From: Prostheceraeus crozeri
Taxonomy: Eukaryota; Platyhelminthes; Polycladida; Euryleptidae
Length of the DNA stretch: 64,000 nucleotides
Reading direction: 5' to 3'
Assembly: GCA_907163375.1 (NCBI GenBank)
Contig: CAJQUW010013637.1
Location: 372,001-436,000, forward strand
Shown: positions 53,125 through 64,000 of the stretch, one piece after another
How positions within the stretch are numbered: position 1 is the first letter of the stretch
Layout of the letters: every line of letters starts with the position of its first letter
Translations under genes and position numbers: made by a program
The notes under the pieces: model-generated
Seen by the model: only the letters and a program-made list of their open reading frames with translations
Databases searched by the model: none
What the model was told of the DNA's origin: nothing

Positions 53125-53470
53125 ACAGGTCCTGTTGCTTACAAAGCACCGCGGAAGGTTCTAGATACCACGCTATGTAGTAAAGGTGGAGCTCGAACTC
53201 CTAGCGCGAACAAGTGTGATGTTGGTAGCGGATTTTTTCTTTTTGTCCTACATGTACCTTCGTTGCGAATTTCAAGCGAGTGCTTCCTCGGCAGTTTAGC
53301 CTTCCTTCAGTCAGGCGGATCGCCAAAGGCTACAAGATAGCTTGTAGTGACCCAGCAGCGTTGCACAAGATTCTGCAATCTAGTCCCTTATTCGCCTGTA
53401 ACGTTGGCGGTCCAACTGAGATCGAAACTCCAATGGCATTACCAGAAGGACGCATTCTAAAGCGCATCTC

Positions 53471-53613
53471 CCCCTCGAAACGCTTTCTTCGCCCTACCAA
53501 CTATCCAATCGTGTCCAGCCTCTTATACCTTAAACATATCCCCATCCACATCGCCCTCGAAACGCTTTCTTCGCCCTACCAACTATCCAACCGGGTCCAA
53601 CCTCCTATATTAT
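53471..53613 (+). repeat. 83-bp internal duplication in each array unit
   Basis: CCCTCGAAACGCTTTCTTCG... and CTACCAACTATCCAA occur at 53471 and again at 53554. The region is pyrimidine-rich on the plus strand. Present in every complete unit. Confidence 0.9.
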
Positions 53614-56600
53614 CCCCATCCCTCCCATCCATGCCACCCCTGTCGTTTTCCTCCACGATGACACTTTCACCAAATCCGCTAACTAAAACAATAATACCCT
53701 GGTAATTTGCTCTCAAAGGAATCCGCTTGCAGTAGTGACTGTGTCACGTGGTGCTTAACCGCTCCAATAATTCGATTGTATAACTGTCATCCTCTGCATT
53801 TCATACTCAAGCCTTTGGTCCAGATAGATCTTGCTATTTCCGCCGAGGGGCAATCGATTTCCTCGTATTCTTCGCATTCCTTACTTGTCCTTGCGGCGTC
53901 ACTCTTGGCACAGCAAGTTTCCGCTTGTGCTTCGTGGACACTCAGACAGACGCTTTCATGGACAACACTGTCACTCACACAGTGAAGCGGTTCAGGTCAC
54001 ATGAGGGTGACGTCATACACGAGCTACTGCAGTCTTCTCCTGCACATCGACCATCTAAGCGGTTGCCTTTGTCTGCACAGAGTGTTGCCCGTGTCTGCAC
54101 AGGATCAAATAATTGACTTATCTACTGAAGTACCTTGTGAGGACGGTGGTTTAGATACACCTGCATCTAATCACCTAGGTACTTAAGTACCTATTGAGAA
54201 GGTCGTGGGCCGCTTAGATACTCTACAGTAGTATCTACAGGTCCTGTTGCTTACAAAGCACCGCGGAAGGTTCTAGATACCACGCTATGTAGTAAAGGTG
54301 GAGCTCGAACTCCTAGCGCGAACAAGTGTGATGTTGGTAGCGGATTTTTTCTTTTTGTCCTACATGTACCTTCGTTGCGAATTTCAAGCAAGTGCTTCCT
54401 CGGCAGTTTAGCCTTCCTTCAGTCAGGCGGATCGCCAAAGGCTACAAGATAGCTTGTAGTGACCCAGCAGCGTTGCACAAGATTCTGCAATCTAGTCCCT
54501 TATTCGCCTGTAACGTTGGCGGTCCAACTGAGATCGAAACTCCAATGGCATTACCAGAAGGACGCATTCTAAAGCGCATCTCCCCCTCGAAACGCTTTCT
54601 TCGCCCTACCAACTATCCAATCGTGTCCAGCCTCTTATACCTTAAACATATCCCCATCCACATCGCCCTCGAAACGCTTTCTTCGCCCTACCAACTATCC
54701 AACCGGGTCCAACCTCCTATATTATCCCCATCCCTCCCATCCATGCCACCCCTGTCGTTTTCCTCCACGATGACACTTTCACCAAATCCGCTAACTAAAA
54801 CAATAATACCCTGGTAATTTGCTCTCAAAGGAATCCGCTTGCAGTAGTGACTGTGTCACGTGGTGCTTAACCGCTCCAATAATTCGATTGTATAACTGTC
54901 ATCCTCTGCATTTTATACTCAAGCCTTTGGTCCAGATAGATCTTGCTATTTCCGCCGAGGGGCAATCGATTTCCTCGTCTTCTTCGCATTCCTTACTTGT
55001 CCTTGCGGCGTCACTCTTGGCACAGCAAGTTTCCGCTTGTACTTCGTGGACACTCAGACAGACGCTTTCATGGACAACACTGTCACTCACACAGTGAAGC
55101 GGTTCAGGTCACATGAGGGTGACGTCATACACGAGCTACTGCAGTCTTCTCCTGCACATCGACCATCTAAGCGGTTGCCTTTGTCTGCACAGAGTGTTGC
55201 CCGTGTCTGCACAGGATCAAATAATTGACTTATCTACTGAAGTACCTTGTGAGGACGGTGGTTTAGATACACCTGCATCTAATCACCTAGGTACTTAAGT
55301 ACCTATTGAGAAGGTCGTGGGCCGCTTAGATACTCTACAGTAGTATCTACAGGTCCTGTTGCTTACAAAGCACCGCGGAAGGTTCTAGATACCACGCTAT
55401 GTAGTAAAGGTGGAGCTCGAACTCCAGCGCGAACAAGTGTGATGTTGGTAGCGGATTTTTTCTTTTTGTCCTACATGTACCTTCGTTGCGAATTTCAAGC
55501 AAGTGCTTCCTCGGCAGTTTAGCCTTCCTTCAGTCAGGCGGATCGCCAAAGGCTACAAGATAGCTTGTAGTGACCCAGCAGCGTTGCACAAGATTCTGCA
55601 ATCTAGTCCCTTATTCGCCTGTTACGTTGGCGGTCCAACTGAGATCTAAACTCCAATGGCATTACCAGAAGGACGCATTCTAAAGCGCATCTCCCCCTCG
55701 AAACGCTTTCTTCGCCCTACCAACTATCCAATCGTGTCCAGCCTCTTATACCTTAAACATATCCCCATCCACATCGCCCTCGAAACGCTTTCTTCGCCCT
55801 ACCAACTATCCAACCGGGTCCAACCTCCTATATTATCCCCATCCCTCCCATCCATGCCACCCCTGTCGTTTTCCTCCACGATGACATTTTCACCAAATCC
55901 GCTAACTAAAACAATAATACCCTGGTAATTTGCTCTCAAAGGAATCCGCTTGCAGTAGTGACTGTGTCAAGTGGTGCTTAACCGCTCCAATAATTCGATT
56001 GTATAACTGTCATCCTCTGCATTTCATACTCAAGCCTTTGGTCCAGATAGATCTTGCTATTTCCGCCGAGGGGCAATCGATTTCCTCGTCTTCTTTGCAT
56101 TCCTTACTTGTCCTTGCGGCGTCACTCTTGGCACAGCAAGTTTCCGCTTGTGCTTCGTGGACACTCAGACAGACGCTTTCATGGACAACACTGTCACTCA
56201 CACAGTGAAGCGGTTCAGGTCACATGAGGGTGACGTCATACACGAGCTACTGCAGTCTTCTCCTGCACATCGACCATCTAAGCGGTTGCCTTTGTCTGCA
56301 CAGAGTGTTGCCCGTGTCTGCACAGGATCAAATAATTGACTTATCTACTGAAGTACCTTGTGAGGACGGTGGTTTAGATACACCTGCATCTAATCACCTA
56401 GGTACTTAAGTACCTATTGAGAAGGTCGTGGGCCGCTTAGATACTCTACAGTAGTATCTACAGGTCCTGTTGCTTACAAAGCACCGCGGAAGGTTCTAGA
56501 TACCACGCTATGTAGTAAAGGTGGAGCTCGAACTCCTAGCGCGAACAAGTGTGATGTTGGTAGCGGATTTTTTTTCTTTTTGTCCTACATGTACCTTCGT

Positions 56601-59600
56601 TGCGAATTTCAAGCAAGTGCTTCCTCGGCAGTTTAGCCTTCCTTCAGTCAGGCGGATCGCCAAAGGCTACAAGATAGCTTGTAGTGACCCAGCAGCGTTG
56701 CACAAGATTCTGCAATCTAGTCCCTTATTCGCCTGTTACGTTGGCGGTCCAACTGAGATCTAAACTCCAATGGCATTACCAGAAGGACGCATTCTAAAGC
56801 GCATCTCCCCTCGAAACGCTTTCTTCGCCCTACCAACTATCCAATCGTGTCCAGCCTCTTATACCTTAAACATATCCCCATCCACATCGCCCTCGAAACG
56901 CTTTCTTCGCCCTACCAACTATCCAACCGGGTCCAACCTCCTATACTCTCCCCATCCCTCCCATCCATGCCACCCCTGTCGTTTTCCTCCACGATGACAT
57001 TTTCACCAAATCCGCTAACTAAAACAATAATACCCTGGTAATTTGCTCTCAAAGGAATCCGCTTGCAGTAGTGACTGTGTCAAGTGGTGCTTAACCGCTC
57101 CAATAATTCGATTGTATAACTGTCATCCTCTGCATTTCATACTCAAGCCTTTGGTCCAGATAGATCTTGCTATTTCCGCCGAGGGGCAATCGATTTCCTC
57201 GTCTTCTTTGCATTCCTTACTTGTCCTTGCGGCGTCACTCTTGGCACAGCAAGTTTCCGCTTGTGCTTCGTGGACACTCAGACAGACGCTTTCATGGACA
57301 ACACTGTCACTCACACAGTGAAGCGGTTCAGGTCACATGAGGGTGACGTCATACACGAGCTACTGCAGTCTTCTCCTGCACATCGACCATCTAAGCGGTT
57401 GCCTTTGTCTGCACAGAGTGTTGCCCGTGTCTGCACAGGATCAAATAATTGACTTATCTACTGAAGTACCTTGTGAGGACGGTGGTTTAGATACACCTGC
57501 ATCTAATCACCTAGGTACTTAAGTACCTATTGAGAAGGTCGTGGGCCGCTTAGATACTCTACAGTAGTATCTACAGGTCCTGTTGCTTACAAAGCACCGC
57601 GGAAGGTTCTAGATACCACGCTATGTAGTAAAGGTGGAGCTCGAACTCCTAGCGCGAACAAGTGTGATGTTGGTAGCGGATTTTTTTTCTTTTTGTCCTA
57701 CATGTACCTTCGTTGCGAATTTCAAGCAAGTGCTTCCTCGGCAGTTTAGCCTTCCTTCAGTCAGGCGGATCGCCAAAGGCTACAAGATAGCTTGTAGTGA
57801 CCCAGCAGCGTTGCACAAGATTCTGCAATCTAGTCCCTTATTCGCCTGTTACGTTGGCGGTCCAACTGAGATCTAAACTCCAATGGCATTACCAGAAGGA
57901 CGCATTCTAAAGCGCATCTCCCCCTCGAAACGCTTTCTTCGCCCTACCAACTATCCAATCGTGTCCAGCCTCTTATACCTTAAACATATCCCCATCCACA
58001 TCGCCCTCGAAACGCTTTCTTCGCCCTACCAACTATCCAACCGGGTCCAACCTCCTATACTCTCCCCATCCCTCCCATCCATGCCACCCCTGTCGTTTTC
58101 CTCCACGATGACACTTTCACCAAATCCGCTAACTAAAACAATAATACCCTGGTAATTTGCTCTCAAAGGAATCCGCTTGCAGTAGTGACTGTGTCACGTG
58201 GTGCTTAACCGCTCCAATAATTCGATTGTATAACTGTCATCCTCTGCATTTTATACTCAAGCCTTTGGTCCAGATAGATCTTGCTATTTCCGCCGAGGGG
58301 CAATCGATTTCCTCGTCTTCTTCGCATTCCATACTTGTCCTTGCGGCGTCAGTCTTGGCACAGCAAGTTTCCGCTTGTGCTTCGTGGACACTCAGACAGA
58401 CGCTTTCATGGACAACACTGTCACTCACACAGAGAAGCGGTTCAGGTCACATGAGGGTGACGTCATACACGAGCTACTGCAGTCTTCTCCTGCACATCGA
58501 CCATCTAAGCGGTTGCCTTTGTCTGCACAGAGTGTTGCCCGTGTCTGCACAGGATCAAATAATTGACTTATCTACTGAAGTACCTTGTGAGGACGGTGGT
58601 TTAGATACACCTGCATCTAATCACCTAGGTACTTAAGTACCTATTGAGAAGGTCGTGGGCCGCTTAGATACTCTACAGTAGTATCTACAGGTCCTGTTGC
58701 TTACAAAGCACCGCGGAAGGTTCTAGATACCACGCTATGTAGTAAAGGTGGAGCTCGAACTCCTAGCGCGAACAAGTGTGATGTTGGTAGCGGATTTTTT
58801 CTTTTTGTCCTACATGTACCTTCGTTGCGAATTTCAAGCAAGTGCTTCCTCGGCAGTTTAGCCTTCCTTCAGTCAGGCGGATCGCCAAAGGCTACAAGAT
58901 AGCTTGTAGTGACCCAGCAGCGTTGCACAAGATTCTGCAATCTAGTCCCTTATTCGCCTGTTACGTTGGCGGTCCAACTGAGATCTAAACTCCAATGGCA
59001 TTACCAGAAGGACGCATTCTAAAGCGCATCTCCCCCTCGAAACGCTTTCTTCGCCCTACCAACTATCCAATCGTGTCCAGCCTCTTATACCTTAAACATA
59101 TCCCCATCCACATCGCCCTCGAAACGCTTTCTTCGCCCTACCAACTATCCAACCGGGTCCAACCTCCTATACTCTCCCCATCCCTCCCATCCATGCCACC
59201 CCTGTCGTTTTCCTCCACGATGACAATTTCACCAAATCCGCTAACTAAAACAATAATACCCTGGTAATTTGCTCTCAAAGGAATCCGCTTGCAGTAGTGA
59301 CTGTGTCACGTGGTGCTTAACCGCTCCAATAATTCGATTGTATAACTGTCATCCTCTGCATTTTATACTCAAGCCTTTGGTCCAGATAGATCTTGCTATT
59401 TCCGCCGAGGGGCAATCGATTTCCTCGTCTTCTTCGCATTCCATACTTGTCCTTGCGGCGTCAGTCTTGGCACAGCAAGTTTCCGCTTGTGCTTCGTGGA
59501 CACTCAGACAGACGCTTTCATGGACAACACTGTCACTCACACAGAGAAGCGGTTCAGGTCACATGAGGGTGACGTCATACACGAGCTACTGCAGTCTTCT

Positions 59601-62600
59601 CCTGCACATCGACCATCTAAGCGGTTGCCTTTGTCTGCACAGAGTGTTGCCCGTGTCTGCACAGGATCAAATAATTGACTTATCTACTGAAGTACCTTGT
59701 GAGGACGGTGGTTTAGATACACCTGCATCTAATCACCTAGGTACTTAAGTACCTATTGAGAAGGTCGTGGGCCGCTTAGATACTCTACAGTAGTATCTAC
59801 AGGTCCTGTTGCTTACAAAGCACCGCGGAAGGTTCTAGATACCACGCTATGTAGTAAAGGTGGAGCTCGAACTCCTAGCGCGAACAAGTGTGATGTTGGT
59901 AGCGGATTTTTTCTTTTTGTCCTACATGTACCTTCGTTGCGAATTTCAAGCAAGTGCTTCCTCGGCAGTTTAGCCTTCCTTCAGTCAGGCGGATCGCCAA
60001 AGGCTACAAGATAGCTTGTAGTGACCCAGCAGCGTTGCACAAGATTCTGCAATCTAGTCCCTTATTCGCCTGTTACGTTGGCGGTCCAACTGAGATCTAA
60101 ACTCCAATGGCATTACCAGAAGGACGCATTCTAAAGCGCATCTCCCCCTCGAAACGCTTTCTTCGCCCTACCAACTATCCAATCGTGTCCAGCCTCTTAT
60201 ACCTTAAACATATCCCCATCCACATCGCCCTCGAAACGCTTTCTTCGCCCTACCAACTATCCAACCGGGTCCAACCTCCTATATTATCCCCATCCCTCCC
60301 ATCCATGCCACCCCTGTCGTTTTCCTCCACGATGACACTTTCACCAAATCCGCTAACTAAAACAATAATACCCTGGTAATTTGCTCTCAAAGGAATCCGC
60401 TTGCAGTAGTGACTGTGTCACGTGGTGCTTAACCGCTCCAATAATTCGATTGTATAACTGTCATCCTCTGCATTTTATACTCAAGCCTTTGGTCCAGATA
60501 GATCTTGCTATTTCCGCCGAGGGGCAATCGATTTCCTCGTCTTCTTCGCATTCCATACTTGTCCTTGCGGCGTCAGTCTTGGCACAGCAAGTTTCCGCTT
60601 GTGCTTCGTGGACACTCAGACAGACGCTTTCATGGACAACACTGTCACTCACACAGAGAAGCGGTTCAGGTCACATGAGGGTGACGTCATACACGAGCTA
60701 CTGCAGTCTTCTCCTGCACATCGACCATCTAAGCGGTTGCCTTTGTCTGCACAGAGTGTTGCCCGTGTCTGCACAGGATCAAATAATTGACTTATCTACT
60801 GAAGTACCTTGTGAGGACGGTGGTTTAGATACACCTGCATCTAATCACCTAGGTACTTAAGTACCTATTGAGAAGGTCGTGGGCCGCTTAGATACTCTAC
60901 AGTAGTATCTACAGGTCCTGTTGCTTACAAAGCACCGCGGAAGGTTCTAGATACCACGCTATGTAGTAAAGGTGGAGCTCGAACTCCTAGCGCGAACAAG
61001 TGTGATGTTGGTAGCGGATTTTTTTCTTTTTGTCCTACATGTACCTTCGTTGCGAATTTCAAGCAAGTGCTTCCTCGGCAGTTTAGCCTTCCTTCAGTCA
61101 GGCGGATCGCCAAAGGCTACAAGATAGCTTGTAGTGACCCAGCAGCGTTGCACAAGATTCTGCAATCTAGTCCCTTATTCGCCTGTTACGTTGGCGGTCC
61201 AACTGAGATCTAAACTCCAATGGCATTACCAGAAGGACGCATTCTAAAGCGCATCTCCCCTCGAAACGCTTTCTTCGCCCTACCAACTATCCAATCGTGT
61301 CCAGCCTCTTATACCTTAAACATATCCCCATCCACATCGCCCTCGAAACGCTTTCTTCGCCCTACCAACTATCCAACCGGGTCCAACCTCCTATACTCTC
61401 CCCATCCCTCCCATCCATGCCACCCCTGTCGTTTTCCTCCACGATGACACTTTCACCAAATCCGCTAACTAAAACAATAATACCCTGGTAATTTGCTCTC
61501 AAAGGAATCCGCTTGCAGTAGTGACTGTGTCACGTGGTGCTTAACCGCTCCAATAATTCGATTGTATAACTGTCATCCTCTGCATTTTATACTCAAGCCT
61601 TTGGTCCAGATAGATCTTGCTATTTCCGCCGAGGGGCAATCGATTTCCTCGTCTTCTTCGCATTCCATACTTGTCCTTGCGGCGTCAGTCTTGGCACAGC
61701 AAGTTTCCGCTTGTGCTTCGTGGACACTCAGACAGACGCTTTCATGGACAACACTGTCACTTACACAGAGAAGCGGTTCAGGTCACATGAGGGTGACGTC
61801 ATACACGAGCTACTGCAGTCTTCTCCTGCACATCGACCATCTAAGCGGTTGCCTTTGTCTGCACAGAGTGTTGCCCGTGTCTGCACAGGATCAAATAATT
61901 GACTTATCTACTGAAGTACCTTGTGAGGACGGTGGTTTAGATACACCTGCATCTAATCACCTAGGTACTTAAGTACCTATTGAGAAGGTCGTGGGCCGCT
62001 TAGATACTCTACAGTAGTATCTACAGGTCCTGTTGCTTACAAAGCACCGCGGAAGGTTCTAGATACCACGCTATGTAGTAAAGGTGGAGCTCGAACTCCT
62101 AGCGCGAACAAGTGTGATGTTGGTAGCGGATTTTTTCTTTTTGTCCTACATGTACCTTCGTTGCGAATTTCAAGCAAGTGCTTCCTCGGCAGTTTAGCCT
62201 TCCTTCAGTCAGGCGGATCGCCAAAGGCTACAAGATAGCTTGTAGTGACCCAGCAGCGTTGCACAAGATTCTGCAATCTAGTCCCTTATTCGCCTGTTAC
62301 GTTGGCGGTCCAACTGAGATCTAAACTCCAATGGCATTACCAGAAGGACGCATTCTAAAGCGCATCTCCCCTCGAAACGCTTTCTTCGCCCTACCAACTA
62401 TCCAATCGTGTCCAGCCTCTTATACCTTAAACATATCCCCATCCACATCGCCCTCGAAACGCTTTCTTCGCCCTACCAACTATCCAACCGGGTCCAACCT
62501 CCTATACTCTCCCCATCCCTCCCATCCATGCCACCCCTGTCGTTTTCCTCCACGATGACAATTTCACCAAATCCGCTAACTAAAACAATAATACCCTGGT

Positions 62601-64000
62601 AATTTGCTCTCAAAGGAATCCGCTTGCAGTAGTGACTGTGTCACGTGGTGCTTAACCGCTCCAATAATTCGATTGTATAACTGTCATCCTCTGCATTTTA
62701 TACTCAAGCCTTTGGTCCAGATAGATCTTGCTATTTCCGCCGAGGGGCAATCGATTTCCTCGTCTTCTTCGCATTCCATACTTGTCCTTGCGGCGTCAGT
62801 CTTGGCACAGCAAGTTTCCGCTTGTGCTTCGTGGACACTCAGACAGACGCTTTCATGGACAACACTGTCACTCACACAGAGAAGCGGTTCAGGTCACATG
62901 AGGGTGACGTCATACACGAGCTACTGCAGTCTTCTCCTGCACATCGACCATCTAAGCGGTTGCCTTTGTCTGCACAGAGTGTTGCCCGTGTCTGCACAGG
63001 ATCAAATAATTGACTTATCTACTGAAGTACCTTGTGAGGACGGTGGTTTAGATACACCTGCATCTAATCACCTAGGTACTTAAGTACCTATTGAGAAGGT
63101 CGTGGGCCGCTTAGATACTCTACAGTAGTATCTACAGGTCCTGTTGCTTACAAAGCACCGCGGAAGGTTCTAGATACCACGCTATGTAGTAAAGGTGGAG
63201 CTCGAACTCCTAGCGCGAACAAGTGTGATGTTGGTAGCGGATTTTTTCTTTTTGTCCTACATGTACCTTCGTTGCGAATTTCAAGCAAGTGCTTCCTCGG
63301 CAGTTTAGCCTTCCTTCAGTCAGGCGGATCGCCAAAGGCTACAAGATAGCTTGTAGTGACCCAGCAGCGTTGCACAAGATTCTGCAATCTAGTCCTTATT
63401 CGCCTGTTACGTTGGCGGTCCAACTGAGATCTAAACTCCAATGGCATTACCAGAAGGACGCATTCTAAAGCGCATCTCCCCCTCGAAACGCTTTCTTCGC
63501 CCTACCAACTATCCAATCGTGTCCAGCCTCTTATACCTTAAACATATCCCCATCCACGCCGCCCTCGAAACGCTTTCTTCGCCCTACCAACTATCCAACC
63601 GGGTCCAACCTCCTATATTATCCCCATCCCTCCCATCCATGCCACCCCTGTCGTTTTCCTCCACGATGACACTTTCACCAAATCCGCTAACTAAAACAAT
63701 AATACCCTGGTAATTTGCTCTCAAAGGAATCCGCTTGCAGTAGTGACTGTGTCACGTGGTGCTTAACCGCTCCAATAATTCGATTGTATAACTGTCATCC
63801 TCTGCATTTTATACTCAAGCCTTTGGTCCAGATAGATCTTGCTATTTCCGCCGAGGGGCAATCGATTTCCTCGTCTTCTTCGCATTCCATACTTGTCCTT
63901 GCGGCGTCAGTCTTGGCACAGCAAGTTTCCGCTTGTGCTTCGTGGACACTCAGACAGACGCTTTCATGGACAACACTGTCACTCACACAGAGAAGCGGTT

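Larger units (their letters stand above)
52589..64000 (+). repeat. tandem array of ~1112-bp units (10 full + 1 partial)
   Basis: Units begin (at GGTAATTTGCT) at 52589, 53701, 54813, 55924, 57037, 58151, 59263, 60375, 61487, 62598 and 63709; lengths are 1111-1114 bp. Units differ by only a few bases (for example CAAGTGG/CACGTGG, CACAGAGAAG/CACAGTGAAG, TATTATCC/TACTCTCC, and a T run of variable length). Unit 1 is the most divergent at its left edge. Long frames exist but are not conserved: one plus-strand frame is closed by TGA in units 2-5 and open in units 6-10. Units look non-coding, a satellite or a recently amplified segment. The array continues beyond the window. Confidence 0.97.

Noticed and set aside
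53190-53250. Possible Pol III unit in the array (GAGCTCGAACTCC followed by a T run)
   Set aside because: The B-box match is poor (several mismatches) and I found no A box; the T run varies in length between units.
1-64000. LTR retroelements, rRNA and tRNA genes
   Set aside because: No long terminal direct repeats with integrase or protease motifs, and no rRNA or tRNA signature, were seen on either strand by eye.

Overview
The window reads as nuclear DNA of an invertebrate animal. The evidence is spliceosomal introns with clean GT..AG borders, AT-rich spacers, and a dense mixture of animal transposon families: hAT, piggyBac, Tc1/mariner, pogo, PIF/Harbinger, LINE and at least two DNA transposons I cannot name securely. 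The phylum cannot be told from the sequence. No rRNA, tRNA or CRISPR was recognised, and no convincing LTR retroelement.

1-6.5 kb holds broken or partial genes: a spliced DUF4806-type gene (three phase-compatible exons), a MADF-like fragment on the minus strand, and a decayed transposase-like gene bracketed by inverted copies of one dispersed repeat. 6.5-8.9 kb is a LINE endonuclease fragment split by a mariner-group element. From 9.0 to 38.9 kb runs one old hAT element (called hAT-A here). Its exons still join in phase, but they are spread over 30 kb because later elements landed in its introns and one exon. In its first intron lies a second hAT (hAT-B, 9629-25352, exact 8-bp target duplication). 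hAT-B contains a large unclassified element (TE-K, 12399-18366) with an intact transposase, itself carrying an apparently intact piggyBac (pB1), and a DD39D mariner-group element that was entered by a Tc1-like element, both with open transposases. The second intron holds a decayed piggyBac (pB2) with a pogo-like element inside. The fourth exon holds a third hAT (hAT-C) with miniature elements inside.

38.9-52.5 kb is a patchwork: Harbinger, Tc1 and hAT relics, a whole intronless ORF of possible viral origin (40267-41103), a LINE reverse-transcriptase fragment, an intact intron-bearing Tc1 (42406-43847), an intact CAC...GTG-ended element (43940-46666), a decayed piggyBac (pB3) split by a dead Tc1, a mariner relic and an unrecognised exon-like frame.

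52.59 kb to the end is a tandem array of about 1112-bp units: ten complete units and the start of an eleventh, running off the window.

The genes do not form a pathway. The interest lies in insertion chronology, in several transposons that look complete, and in shared terminal architecture: all three piggyBac elements carry a short palindrome about 17 nt in from an end, and two of them carry it twice, 44 bp apart.
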